DNA of 64,000 nucleotides from Adlercreutzia sp910585575 (GCF_951801035.1 NZ_CATOKT010000006.1), one strand, 5' to 3'. Counted from the first letter of the stretch, positions 17,452-26,564 are shown. The notes: a model not told the origin generated them from the sequence alone. Made by a program: numbers and translations.

Positions 17452-17554
17452 TGCACACAACTATGGTTCGTTATGCGTGGAACCCATCAGCAACCCGAAG
17501 GCGCCGAACCAGGTGGAAGGCCGGAAAGCCTTCACTTGATTACACAGCCTGATT

Positions 17555-17583
17555 ACTATACATCCCTTCCCTACGCATTGCAA
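17555..17583 (-). promoter_or_regulatory. Promoter of infC-rpmI-rplT
   Basis: On the minus strand, TTGCAA, exactly 17 bases, TATAGT. The predicted transcript start is near 17548. Confidence 0.75.
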
Positions 17584-17613
17584 GCATTTTTTCGCACTTA
17601 TGCGTCCGAAGAG

Positions 17614-17722
17614 GTCAGCAAAGGTCCGACAGACGCCTCGAGTAGTCCCACCTTTGGACCCAACAGCTTTCGCGGTGCGCCGTACCTAAAGTAAGGGGCA
17701 GCGCCACGGGTTTGTCGGAGCC
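17614..17722. repeat. Type-C inverted-repeat element, copy 1
   Basis: A 109-base element that aligns without gaps to 39846-39954 (73 of 109 positions identical by hand count). The ends carry TCCGACA/TGTCGGA and an inner arm pair around CTTTGG/CCTAAAG. Confidence 0.65.
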
Positions 17723-17774
17723 ACAGCCCCAACATATCCGTCCGTCCCGTAGGAACAGGCGAAACACGGGAATG

Positions 17775-18923
17775 CTACGAGTTCACATAGATGAAGATCG
17801 TGCGAACCGTGTCGGCCAGATTGCTGGAGGCGTTGGCCATGGCGTAGTCGTAGGACAGCACCGCCGACCAGCTGTAAGTGGCGTCATCCATGGTGGCCTC
17901 GCCCGAGAACGAGCAATACTCCTTGGCCACGGTGCGCCCGTCGCTATCGTAGGTCGTGTACTCGTCGGAGTCCTCGGGCAGCGTCACCGCTCCTTCGGGC
18001 AGGGAAAGCCCCGCCTCGGCCAAGGTCTTCTCGATGATATTCTGATCCTCGATAGCGTTCTTGAAGCTGAGAGCCCCGTAGCCGAGAGAAGCCGTCGAGG
18101 CCGAATAGCCCGCCTGAATGATCTTGCCCTTCTTGTTCAGCCCCAGGTACACCGTGGGCGTGCCCGTGCGGCTGTCCGCCGGCTCAGTGGTCAGGGCAAC
18201 GCGCGATTCCTGGCGAATGGGATTGCCCTTCTCCTTCACCTCGCGGGTGCTGGACACCTGCGCCCCGTGCTGCAGCTTCTCTACCGCCTCGTCCTGGGTC
18301 AGGCCCAGCAGCGACACCAGATCGGGCACGGTCGTGGTTTTCACCGTTTCCGTGGAAGCGTCTTTGGCCTCGTCGGGCTGGATTTCCGTCACCTGCTGCT
18401 CGGCGGTTTTCGCCTGCTGCACGGCGGTGTGGCCCGACTCTTTGTACATTTGGATGCCGAAATAGCTCATGGCGCCCAAAAGCACGATCAGCAGAAGGAT
18501 AACGACGATGAGGATGCGGCGCATGCGGCGGGACTTCCGCATGTACTCGGGCATGTCCTTGCCCTTCTTCGCCTTCTTGCCCTTTTTAGCGCCATCGTCG
18601 GGAGCCGCATGACGGGCATGGCGGCCGCCGCCTTTCTTGGCGGCCGGCTTCGCGCCCGGCGTCTCAGTGATGTGCACGGCCATGGATGCAGGCAGCTCGG
18701 CCTCTTCCGAAGCGACGGCCTCGGCTCCGAAGCTCTCTTCCTCGGCGACGAGCGCCTCTTCTGCGAAGTCGGACGCCTCGTCGGGCTCCGGCTCGTCGAA
18801 GGAGCCGTCGACGGGGCGAAATGCCTCGGTATAGCTGTCGTCGGATACGGGCGAGAACGCCTCGGTCAGGCCGATGGCGTTGCCGTCGAATTCGTCGGGA
18901 GTGCGGTGGAGCTTTTTCGCCAT
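17775..18923 (-). CDS. Single-pass membrane protein with PASTA-like segment
   Basis: A 382-aa protein. The N-terminal 80 residues are acidic, followed by a Lys/Gly/Arg-rich stretch (about 92-136) and one membrane helix (137-156, ILIVVILLLIVLLGAMSYF). The external part begins with TTVPDLVSLLGLTQDEAVEKL, which resembles the PASTA repeat of cell-wall-sensing proteins, and ends in a domain with no recognised family. It is followed upstream by another small membrane protein gene on the same strand. A cell-envelope role is inference from topology only. Confidence 0.65.
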   Translation of the reverse strand: MAKKLHRTPDEFDGNAIGLTEAFSPVSDDSYTEAFRPVDGSFDEPEPDEASDFAEEALVAEEESFGAEAVASEEAELPASMAVHITETPGAKPAAKKGGGRHARHAAPDDGAKKGKKAKKGKDMPEYMRKSRRMRRILIVVILLLIVLLGAMSYFGIQMYKESGHTAVQQAKTAEQQVTEIQPDEAKDASTETVKTTTVPDLVSLLGLTQDEAVEKLQHGAQVSSTREVKEKGNPIRQESRVALTTEPADSRTGTPTVYLGLNKKGKIIQAGYSASTASLGYGALSFKNAIEDQNIIEKTLAEAGLSLPEGAVTLPEDSDEYTTYDSDGRTVAKEYCSFSGEATMDDATYSWSAVLSYDYAMANASSNLADTVRTIFIYVNS

Positions 18924-18972
18924 AATTCGTCTTTCTCGTTTGGGGCTTCGTTACTCAGAATGGCTGTCCTTG

Positions 18973-19338
18973 CTAGCGTGCTACGAGAAACCAGACCACG
19001 AAGGCCACAATGCCCAGAAGAGCCACAACAATGACGGCCTTCTGCACCGAGTTCATCTTGGAGCTCTCGATGTCCTCGAGCGTTGTCTCGCGATAACCGT
19101 CGTCGGGACGCGCGGGCGCGGGCGCCACCGGCTCCTCAGCAACAACAGCGCTTCGGGAAACGGAAGCCGCAGGCCCCTCCTCGGCCTCCCCGACCTCGAC
19201 AGCCACGGGCTCCGACGGAGCCGGCGGAGCAACGGGCGGCTCATCGGCCGGTGCCTCGACAATGCCCGCCTGGATGACGATATCGTCGTCTTCGTCAGCC
19301 GAAACCGTGATATGGGAGAACTGCCGCTCCTTCGTCAT
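18973..19338 (-). CDS. Small tail-anchored membrane protein
   Basis: A 121-aa protein: residues 1-95 are acidic and Pro/Ala/Glu-rich, and the last 21 residues form one membrane helix (AVIVVALLGIVAFVVWFLVAR), so the bulk should be cytoplasmic. ATG 19338 is preceded by GAAAGGAATC. It lies 49 bases before the PASTA-like protein gene, so the two are probably co-transcribed. No family is recognised. Confidence 0.65.
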   Translation of the reverse strand: MTKERQFSHITVSADEDDDIVIQAGIVEAPADEPPVAPPAPSEPVAVEVGEAEEGPAASVSRSAVVAEEPVAPAPARPDDGYRETTLEDIESSKMNSVQKAVIVVALLGIVAFVVWFLVAR

Positions 19339-19414
19339 AGGGCTGATTCCTTTCATTCGCGAGTGCCTATTATAACGTACGAGGTCGGCCATCGCCGATT
19401 CCGCACAAACCGCC

Positions 19415-22330
19415 CTACCCCACCAAATCGACGACGGTGAAGCCTTCCTTCGACTCGGCAATGATGTCGCGGCTGCCAAAGACGCAGGACAGCCCCTGAT
19501 CGGCCAGGGCATCCACCGCCGGCCCCAGGGCCTGTACGTCCGCCAGAGTGGCGGCTACCACCTGGGCGCGCACCGCAGCCCGGTCAGCCAAGGTGGCGCC
19601 GGCGAAGTAGAGCGCGTCCTGGCGACGCAGAAGCTCGCGGGCCTTGGCCGGCGCATCAAGGGACGCCGTCGTGGACACCACATAGCCGTCCATCTCGGCC
19701 TCGGTGGGGGCGAAGGTGGCCGCCAGCCACGAACCCGCCGCCCCGAAGCGCGCCAGCGTCTCGTCGATGCGCGGGTCGCGATAAGAGTAGAAGCGACTCG
19801 ATCCCGTGCGCAGGGTCTTAAAGCCAGCGCCATAGGCACCGCCCTTCACGCGCACCTCGGTCCATAGGTAGTCATAGGAAAGAATGCGGGCCGCCAGAAG
19901 CCAGGTGCCGTCATAGGGCAGCCCCAGCAGCGAGCGATCCCAGCCAGCGGCGCAGAACACCACGTCGGCCGGCACCGCGAAAGCCTCGTGGCGGTTGACC
20001 GGCGTGGGCACCGTAAGCGCCGCCGGGGCCGCCGTGCCGCCCAGGGCCGGCTCGGCCGCCGCGAAACGCGCCAGATCGTCGTCGCTGCCCGCAAAGGAAA
20101 GCGTGCAGCCCCCGTCGACGAACAGGCGATGCGCCAGCGCGGCCAGCTTGGCCGACAGATCGGCCGCGCGCTCGTCGAAATGCTCGAGCAGCTCCTTCAG
20201 GAAGCGGTAGAAATCCACGCCGCCGAGCGCCTCGCGCAGCACCCCGGCCGGCAGATAGTAGGACGCCACGCGGGCCATGGCCGCCGTATGGCCCGAGCTG
20301 GCGAAGGACTGCTCCAGCGCCAAGCGCCACTGAGCCAGAATATCGCGAATGCGGGCCGTGTCGGAGAAGTCGGTCTCGGTGAGCACTTCATTCACAAGAC
20401 TCACCGTCCACTCCACGTTCTCGGACAGGGCCGAGGCGCCCGCCACCACCATCGGCGCAAGACGCTCGCGATTCTGCGCGTCCTCATGCACCTCGCAGCC
20501 GAAGCCCAGGTTGCCCAGACGGGCCTGGACCAGGGTGTCGAGCTCGGCGGCCGTATGGCGCGCTGTATCGAGCTTGCCCAGCACAAAGGCAAGCACCGTG
20601 ACGTAGGGCAGCTCCTCGAAGGCGACGCCGTCCAAGGAGAAGTAGCGATAGGCGTAGGCAATGCCGCGCGTAGAGATATGGTGACGCAGGCACGTCATAC
20701 CAGCCACCTCCGTCACCTCCCACGGCTCCTCGGCCGGGGCGGGGCCGATGTCGGCGCGGGTCAGCTGGGGCAGCTTCGCCACGGCCGCCGGGTCGTCGGG
20801 CGCTTCCTGGGCCTCTCGCAACGCGTCTACCTGGGACTGGACGGCATCGAAGCCGCCCACGTCTTCCAGTGCGGCGGCCACCGCAGCCTCCTCGGCCTGC
20901 TCGGGCGCGTTCTCATCGGCCGTTGTGGGAACCACCTCGGCACAAGCCCAGTGGTCGTTCTCCAGGAACAGCGAGCGCAGCAGCGCCTCGAAGTAGCCCT
21001 CGTCGAGCTTCGCGCGCAAATCAGCGAAGGCGTCCTCGTAGCGCAGATAGGCCGCAGGGTCCTTGTCGTCGTAGAGCCACCCGGCCATGACGCTCATGGA
21101 CAGCACTACCCCGTCGGGATAGCCGAAGTTGCGCTCGCGCATGACGAATTCCGCATGGGAGAGCGCAGCCGCCACGAGCTCGTGATCGAGAGCGCCGTCG
21201 GCAAGGCGCGCCGCCTCGCGAGCCACCACCGCTTTCAGGCGCTCGGCCGCCCCCTCCTTGGCGCCCTTCAGGCACACCATGGCAAAGGGCTGGGCAATGG
21301 CGTCGGCCAGGTAGGCCACCACATCGTCAGCTACGCCCTCGTTCAGCAGGGCGCGCTTGAGCGGCGCCTCGTTGGAACCGAGGACAGCATCGATGAGAAT
21401 GTCCGTGGCAATCAGACGCTCGCGGTCGACCGCGCAACCGGCCACATAGCCCACGGCCGCGCAGGCGTTTTCCGGCGCGGTAGCCATGGCAGTGCGCTTC
21501 AGCTCGCACACCACGGGCGCCTGGAGCGCCAGGGGGTTCGGCTCCCCTGCCTGGGTCGACGCCTCCTCGGCCAAGGGCGCCAAGTAGTGTTCGTTGATAA
21601 AGCCCAGGAACCGCTCGATGTCCATATTGCCGTACAGAATCAGGTAGGCGTTGTCGGGGCGGTAATGGCGGCGATGGTTGTCCAGAAAGCCCTCGTAGGT
21701 CAGGCTCGGAATGGCCTCGGGCGTGCCACCGGACTCGAAGCGGTAGGTGGTGTCGGGGAACAGCGCCGCCGACAGCGTGTCGTAGAGCACCGAATCGGGG
21801 TCGGACAGCGCGCCTTTCATCTCGTTGTAGACCACGCCGTTGTACACAAGCGAGCGGTCCTCCCCCTGGCCCTCGACTTCCCAGTGCCAGCCTTCCTGCT
21901 GGAAGATTTGCGGGCGCCGGTAGATGTCGGGGTGGAACACCGCGTCCAAGTACACGTCCATGAGGTTCTCAAGATCCTGCTCGTTCGTGGAAGCCACCGG
22001 GTACATGGTCTTGTCCGGGAACGTCATGGCGTTCAGGAACGTCTGCATGGAGGTTTTCAGCAGGTTGACGAACGGCTCCTTTACCGGGTACTTCTTGGAG
22101 CCGCACAGCACCGAGTGCTCCAAGATATGAAAGACCCCCGTGTCGTCGGCGGCCGGCGTTTTGAAGGTAATGGAGAAGGCCTTGTTGGCATCGTCGTTCT
22201 CAATCCACATGAGGCGCGCGCCCGATGCGCGATGGCGCAGCACGTGAACCGTACCCTCCACCTCGGCCACCGGCTCGGAACTTTCCCAGGAAAAGCCGCA
22301 GGCAGCGGCCATGGTTGCAAAATCGGTCAT
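19415..22330 (-). CDS. M16C family zinc metallopeptidase (presequence protease/Cym1-like)
   Basis: A 971-aa single-chain M16C peptidase, the usual length for this subfamily, which degrades unfolded peptides in an enclosed chamber. The inverted zinc motif HILEH is at residues 68-72, and the distal Glu is expected about 75 residues later near NGVVYNEMKG. No signal peptide is seen, so it is cytoplasmic. ATG 22330 follows GAAGGGACC. It is monocistronic and divergent from sufCB. Confidence 0.92.
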   Translation of the reverse strand: MTDFATMAAACGFSWESSEPVAEVEGTVHVLRHRASGARLMWIENDDANKAFSITFKTPAADDTGVFHILEHSVLCGSKKYPVKEPFVNLLKTSMQTFLNAMTFPDKTMYPVASTNEQDLENLMDVYLDAVFHPDIYRRPQIFQQEGWHWEVEGQGEDRSLVYNGVVYNEMKGALSDPDSVLYDTLSAALFPDTTYRFESGGTPEAIPSLTYEGFLDNHRRHYRPDNAYLILYGNMDIERFLGFINEHYLAPLAEEASTQAGEPNPLALQAPVVCELKRTAMATAPENACAAVGYVAGCAVDRERLIATDILIDAVLGSNEAPLKRALLNEGVADDVVAYLADAIAQPFAMVCLKGAKEGAAERLKAVVAREAARLADGALDHELVAAALSHAEFVMRERNFGYPDGVVLSMSVMAGWLYDDKDPAAYLRYEDAFADLRAKLDEGYFEALLRSLFLENDHWACAEVVPTTADENAPEQAEEAAVAAALEDVGGFDAVQSQVDALREAQEAPDDPAAVAKLPQLTRADIGPAPAEEPWEVTEVAGMTCLRHHISTRGIAYAYRYFSLDGVAFEELPYVTVLAFVLGKLDTARHTAAELDTLVQARLGNLGFGCEVHEDAQNRERLAPMVVAGASALSENVEWTVSLVNEVLTETDFSDTARIRDILAQWRLALEQSFASSGHTAAMARVASYYLPAGVLREALGGVDFYRFLKELLEHFDERAADLSAKLAALAHRLFVDGGCTLSFAGSDDDLARFAAAEPALGGTAAPAALTVPTPVNRHEAFAVPADVVFCAAGWDRSLLGLPYDGTWLLAARILSYDYLWTEVRVKGGAYGAGFKTLRTGSSRFYSYRDPRIDETLARFGAAGSWLAATFAPTEAEMDGYVVSTTASLDAPAKARELLRRQDALYFAGATLADRAAVRAQVVAATLADVQALGPAVDALADQGLSCVFGSRDIIAESKEGFTVVDLVG

Positions 22331-22435
22331 AGCGGTCCCTTCGTTTTCGTTTCCCCTATTCTACCAAGGCGCTCGACATTCCCTGCATCCTTCATGGTGT
22401 CGTTATTATTTCTCCGCGAAGAGGATCAGTTTCGC

Positions 22436-22441
22436 TATAAT
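22436..22441 (+). promoter_or_regulatory. TATAAT -10 box of sufCB
   Basis: A consensus TATAAT 50 bases before the sufC start. No good -35 box at normal spacing, which leaves room for activator or repressor control. Confidence 0.5.
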
Positions 22442-22490
22442 CAGCCCGAAAAGCAAAGACGAGCTTCCGAGACGAGAGACGGAGTAATCC

Positions 22491-23267
22491 ATGCTTGAAC
22501 TGAAGAACCTGGTGTTCGAGGTACCGGCCGATGACGGCGGCACCAAGCGCATCATCGACGACTTGTCGCTGACCATCCCCGACGACCGCTTCACGGTTAT
22601 CACGGGCCCCAACGGCGGCGGCAAGTCCACCCTGGCCAAGCTCATCATGGGCATCGAAGAGCCCACGAGCGGCACCATCGAGTTCGACGGCCAGGACATC
22701 ACGAACCTGTCCATCACCGAGCGCGCCCGTCTGGGCATCGGCTACGGCTTCCAGCAACCGGCCCGCTTCCGCGGCATGAAGGTGAAGAAGCTGCTGGACA
22801 TTGCCGCCGGCAAGAAGCTGCCCATGCTGGCCTGCAACGAGTACCTGTCGAAGGTGGGCCTGTGCTCGGCCAGCTACCTTACCCGCGAAGTGGACAAGTC
22901 CCTGTCGGGCGGCGAGGTGAAGCGCATCGAGATCGCCACTATTCTGGCCCGCGACCCAAAGCTCGCCATCTACGACGAGCCCGAGGCCGGCATCGACCTG
23001 TGGAGCTTCGACCGCCTCACCGAGACGTTCCGCGACATCCACGAGGCCCGCGACGGCCGCTCCATCGTCATCATCTCGCACCAGGAGCGCATCATCTCGC
23101 TGGCCGACGAGATCGTGCTTCTGCAGGCCGGCAAAGTGGCGGCCACGGGCACCCCGGCCGAGCTCATGCCGCAGCTGGGCTTCGCCGCCCGCAGCCTCGA
23201 CGATCACGGCTGCCCGCTGTCGGTTCCCACCGAGCTGCACCTCACCGAAATCCCCACCACTTGCTAG
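22491..23267 (+). CDS. sufC: Fe-S assembly ATPase SufC (minimal SUF/SMS type)
   Basis: A 258-aa ABC ATPase that powers Fe-S cluster assembly on SufB. Walker A GPNGGGKST is at 39-47, the ABC signature LSGGE at 138-142 and Walker B LAIYDEPEAG at 158-167; the Q loop is GFQQPARF. It is followed after eight bases by a SufB/D gene. No sufS, sufU or sufD is adjacent, so this matches the two-gene SUF-like minimal layout known from archaea and some anaerobic bacteria. Confidence 0.93.
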   Translation: MLELKNLVFEVPADDGGTKRIIDDLSLTIPDDRFTVITGPNGGGKSTLAKLIMGIEEPTSGTIEFDGQDITNLSITERARLGIGYGFQQPARFRGMKVKKLLDIAAGKKLPMLACNEYLSKVGLCSASYLTREVDKSLSGGEVKRIEIATILARDPKLAIYDEPEAGIDLWSFDRLTETFRDIHEARDGRSIVIISHQERIISLADEIVLLQAGKVAATGTPAELMPQLGFAARSLDDHGCPLSVPTELHLTEIPTTC

Positions 23268-23275
23268 GAGCAATC

Positions 23276-24205
23276 ATGGCTGTAGACCTTTCCCCTATCG
23301 ACGAGAACCTGCTGGAGGAGATTGCCAGCATGCACGGCATGCCCAAGGGCGCCTTCAACATCCGCAAGGACGGCGAGTTGGTAGAGCGCCACTCGTCGGC
23401 CTACATCGATATCGAGACCAAGACCGACAACCCCGGCATCGACATCCGCATCGCGCCCGGCACCAAGGGCGAGACGGTGTACATTCCCGTCATCGTCACG
23501 AAGAGCGGCCTGAAGGACGTGGTGTACAACACCTTCTACATCGGCGACGACTGCGATGTCACCATTATTGCCGGCTGCGGCATTCACAACGATTCCCACG
23601 ACGCCTCCGAGCACGACGGCATTCACAGCTTCTACCTGGGCAAGAACAGCCGCGTGCGCTACGTGGAGAAGCACTACGGCGAAGGCGAGGGCACCGGCGA
23701 GCGCATTCTGAACCCCACCACCAACGTCTACATGGAGGAGGGCTCCTCCTGCGAGATGGAGATGGTGCAGCTGCGCGGTGTCACCTCTACCGAGCGCGAC
23801 ACCAACGCCGAGCTGGGCGCCAACGCCAAGCTAGTGCTTACCGAGAAGCTGCTCACCCACGGCACCCAAACGGCCGTGTCCAACATGAAAGTGGAGCTGA
23901 AGGGCGAGGGCTCCAGCGTGCAGGTCATTTCCCGCTCCGTGGCGCAGGACGACTCCGTGCAGATCTTCAACCCGCTGGTCATCGGCGAGTGCGCGTGCCG
24001 CGGCCACGTGCAGTGCGATGCCATCATCATGGGCAACGCCAAGGTGAAGGCCATTCCCGGCATCGAGGCGGCCAGCGAGGACGCCATGCTCGTGCACGAG
24101 GCCGCCATCGGCAAGATCGCCGGCGACCAGATCGTGAAGCTCATGACGCTGGGCCTTACCGAGGAGGAGGCCGAGGCCGAGATCCTCGATGACTTCCTTA
24201 GCTAA
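23276..24205 (+). CDS. sufB: Fe-S scaffold protein SufB/SufD family (minimal SUF/SMS type)
   Basis: A 309-aa SufB/D, shorter than canonical SufB (about 470 aa) because the N-terminal extension is absent, as in the minimal SmsB type. The beta-helix core and the C-terminal HVQCDAIIMG, IPGIEA and VHEAAIGKIAGDQI motifs are present, including candidate ligands in ECACRGHVQC. It should be the cluster scaffold acting with SufC. The ribosome site TAGGAGC uses the end of sufC. A strong terminator follows. Confidence 0.92.
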   Translation: MAVDLSPIDENLLEEIASMHGMPKGAFNIRKDGELVERHSSAYIDIETKTDNPGIDIRIAPGTKGETVYIPVIVTKSGLKDVVYNTFYIGDDCDVTIIAGCGIHNDSHDASEHDGIHSFYLGKNSRVRYVEKHYGEGEGTGERILNPTTNVYMEEGSSCEMEMVQLRGVTSTERDTNAELGANAKLVLTEKLLTHGTQTAVSNMKVELKGEGSSVQVISRSVAQDDSVQIFNPLVIGECACRGHVQCDAIIMGNAKVKAIPGIEAASEDAMLVHEAAIGKIAGDQIVKLMTLGLTEEEAEAEILDDFLS

Positions 24206-24229
24206 CGCCTCTTTCAGCACGCAACGCAA

Positions 24230-24264
24230 ACGGCCCCCGGAAGTTCAGAACTTCCGGGGGCCGT
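24230..24264 (+). terminator. Terminator of sufCB
   Basis: A near-perfect hairpin, ACGGCCCCCGGAAGTT and its complement with a 3-base loop, followed by CTCTTT. The convergent solute-binding gene ends just after, so it may work both ways. Confidence 0.85.
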
Positions 24265-24298
24265 CTCTTTGTAAGAGCTACGCGGTAGCGCCCGAGGG

Positions 24299-25375
24299 CT
24301 ATTCCGTGCCGTCGCCGGTGTCCTCGCCGCCGTCCTCCATGCCGGGCACCGTGCCCACGCCAGCATCGCTATCGTCGGTACCGCTCTCGGTGCCGTCGCC
24401 CTCGCCCGTATCGCCCGAGGTCTCCTCGTCAGAAGTGCCCTCGTCGGAGGCGCCGTCGCTCGCATCATCGCCCGTGCCGTCGCCCGTGTCGCCGGAATCG
24501 GAGGAGCCCTCGTCAGAGCCGGAGTCCGCCGTGCTGGAAGCATCACCGATCACGGTGAGGCTATCGAGGGCCACGCTGGCACCCAGCCACTTGCGCTCGA
24601 TAACGTCGACGGTGCCGTCCTCCACCAAACGGGTCAGGACGTCGCCCGCCGCCGTCTGCAGGTCCGTGTTGTCGGTGGCAACCCCCATGCTGTAGCCGCT
24701 CGGTTTCGTCAGCATGGCCACGATGGACACGTCCATCCCCTGGCCGTCGTTCGCGCCGTGGGCTGCGTACAGACCGATGATGGCATCGGCGGCCACATAC
24801 TGCACCTCGCCGTTCTGCAGAGCCGTAAAGGCGTCGCTGAGACTATCGGTGGACTTCAGCGCGTCTTCACCGAACTCGTTGCTGACGGCCCAGGCGCTCT
24901 TCGAAGAAGTTTGAGCCGCAAAGGTGGCATCGGAGCCCGCGGTGGGAATGCCCGCGTCAGGGCTCGTAGCGAACACGGCAATGCCCGTGGGCAAGTAGGA
25001 CGGCGACACCCAGAAATCACTCTCGGCGTTGGCGTTGTCGATGCCCATGACAATGTCGACCTTGTTGTCGGCCAGCGCGGAAGCCGGATCGGATCCCACG
25101 TCGACGATGGAGATCTTCAGGCCCAGCTCGTCGGCAATGGCCGCGGCGATATCGACGTCGATGCCGATAATCTTACCGGAGCCCATACCCGCGAGCGGCG
25201 GATTCTCGGTATTCACGCCCACGCGCAAGGTGCCCTCTTCGCCGATCGTGGGCGGAGCCACCTCGGCAGACTTCAATGCGGGGCGGTAATCGTTCGAGCC
25301 GGAGCAGCCGGCAAGAACGAACATCATGCAGGCAACCATCGTGGCCGCCAAGGCAAGAGCGAACTTCTTTTTCAC
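24299..25375 (-). CDS. Orphan extracellular solute-binding lipoprotein (amino-acid type)
   Basis: A 358-aa family 3 (polar amino acid) binding protein. The lipobox VLAGC puts the lipid on C24. The binding domain runs from about 48 to 265, with GTLRVGVNTENPPL, GIDVDIAAAIADELGL and the C-terminal IERKWLG. The last roughly 85 residues are almost only Asp, Gly, Ser, Glu and Thr, which is unusual for the family. No permease or ATPase gene is adjacent. The start is GTG 25375 after GGAGGA. The ligand cannot be told from sequence. Confidence 0.85.
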   Translation of the reverse strand: MKKKFALALAATMVACMMFVLAGCSGSNDYRPALKSAEVAPPTIGEEGTLRVGVNTENPPLAGMGSGKIIGIDVDIAAAIADELGLKISIVDVGSDPASALADNKVDIVMGIDNANAESDFWVSPSYLPTGIAVFATSPDAGIPTAGSDATFAAQTSSKSAWAVSNEFGEDALKSTDSLSDAFTALQNGEVQYVAADAIIGLYAAHGANDGQGMDVSIVAMLTKPSGYSMGVATDNTDLQTAAGDVLTRLVEDGTVDVIERKWLGASVALDSLTVIGDASSTADSGSDEGSSDSGDTGDGTGDDASDGASDEGTSDEETSGDTGEGDGTESGTDDSDAGVGTVPGMEDGGEDTGDGTE

Positions 25376-25805
25376 GTAGTCCTCCGTATAACGCCTAACG
25401 GTACGCTTCTTCCGACTGACCTAGTCTTTGACCCCACACTCGCGCACGGGGGCTTTTGCTTGCGCTCATCACCCTCTCGCCCGTCGCGACGTCGGTGCCG
25501 CGATAGTGTTTGCGGGCGGTGCGACTTACCTCTAGGATACGCCATGCTCACCTTGGCCCGAAGGCCGCCGCTTACGTGGATCCTTTCGACCGCATCTGCC
25601 ATGGACTAGGAGGCGTGTGCGCCTCCGCAACTACAGACCCGAAAGAAGCACGCCCTAGTGTATCAGATGGGGCTCCTCAGACAGAAAAAGCCCAGAGAAC
25701 CTTCGCTGTTGCGGACGCTCATGGGAGTGTACGGGCGAAGGAACGGCGAAGCAGCTCCGACAAAGCGGCGACTTGCGAGCGGCACCGATCCCTGAGGCTG
25801 ACCCT
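25376..25805. other. 430-base divergent intergenic region with long leader
   Basis: It lies between the divergent solute-binding and comF genes. On the minus strand a TACACT box near 25656-25661 would give a leader of about 275 bases with several GC-rich stems, for example GGAGGCG/CGCCTCC at 25609-25625. I could not match it to a riboswitch class. No gene is supported here. Confidence 0.5.
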
Positions 25806-26564
25806 ATGAACGACGCCGCGCCCTCACCCACCTCACTGCGCCCTGCGCTCGCCAAAGCACGCACGCTGCTCTGCGAGGCCCTGGCCGAAACCCTCTGGCC
25901 TACGCGCTGCGCCCTTTGCGATGCCCCAGGGCTTCCCCTCTGCTCCACGTGCCGGCGCCAGCTTCCCTTCATCGACGCCCTTACCGCCTGCCCTCGTTGC
26001 GGCGCACCCTACGGGCTCGTTCAGTGCACCGAGTGCACTGGCGTCATGACCGCCAGCGCGGGCTACGACCGCTTCCCCCTCGACGCCATGGCGAGCGCCG
26101 TCGTGCTTACGGGCCGCTCGCGCCGCCTCGTCACCACCTACAAAGATCAGGGAGAGCAACGGCTCGCTCACGACCTGGCAGCGCTCATGGAACCCTACAT
26201 TCCCCCTTCTTGGTACCAGAACGCCCCCGCTTTGGCATACATACCCGCCACGGCTGCCGCCCGGCGGCGCCGCGGCTTCGACCATGGCGCTCTCCTGGCC
26301 CAAGCGCTCGCGCAGGAAACGAGCCTTCCGGTCGCTCCGCTGCTCGCGGTGCCGAGCCATCGGGACCAGCGACTCCTCACGCGACGCGAGCGCGCCGCCA
26401 ACGCGAGTAACAGCCTGAGCGTGGTGCCCGGCGCGTCCGTGCCGCCAGTGCTCATCATCATCGACGACGTGTGCACCACCGGCTCAACGCTCTACGCCGC
26501 CGCAACGGCCCTGCGCCACGCAGGTGCCGACGCACTCTACGGACTCACCTTCGCTCGCGCATAA
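25806..26564 (+). CDS. comF: ComF family protein (phosphoribosyltransferase-like)
   Basis: A 252-aa ComF/GntX protein, needed for DNA uptake or use in transformable bacteria. The N-terminal double zinc ribbon is complete (CALC, CSTC, CPRC, CTEC between about 35 and 80). The C-terminal PRTase domain has the PRPP loop VLIIIDDVCTTGST. ATG 25806 has GAGG eight bases upstream. No other competence gene is nearby. Confidence 0.9.
   Translation: MNDAAPSPTSLRPALAKARTLLCEALAETLWPTRCALCDAPGLPLCSTCRRQLPFIDALTACPRCGAPYGLVQCTECTGVMTASAGYDRFPLDAMASAVVLTGRSRRLVTTYKDQGEQRLAHDLAALMEPYIPPSWYQNAPALAYIPATAAARRRRGFDHGALLAQALAQETSLPVAPLLAVPSHRDQRLLTRRERAANASNSLSVVPGASVPPVLIIIDDVCTTGSTLYAAATALRHAGADALYGLTFARA

Larger units (their letters stand above)
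17387..17774 (-). other. infC operon leader and upstream gap
   Basis: This 388-base gap holds, in transcription order, a type-C repeat element (17614-17722), the promoter (17555-17583) and a structured leader of about 160 bases with GAAGGC/GCCTTC and GGTTCG/CGAACC stems ending in the attenuator. No protein-coding gene was seen. Confidence 0.7.

Noticed and set aside
25372..25602. Small minus-strand ORF in the solute-binding leader
   Set aside because: It overlaps the lipoprotein start, has Arg-rich random composition and no ribosome site.
25441..25660. c-di-GMP, lysine, SAM or T-box riboswitch in the leader
   Set aside because: The conserved cores of these classes could not be found by eye; only unspecific stems are visible.
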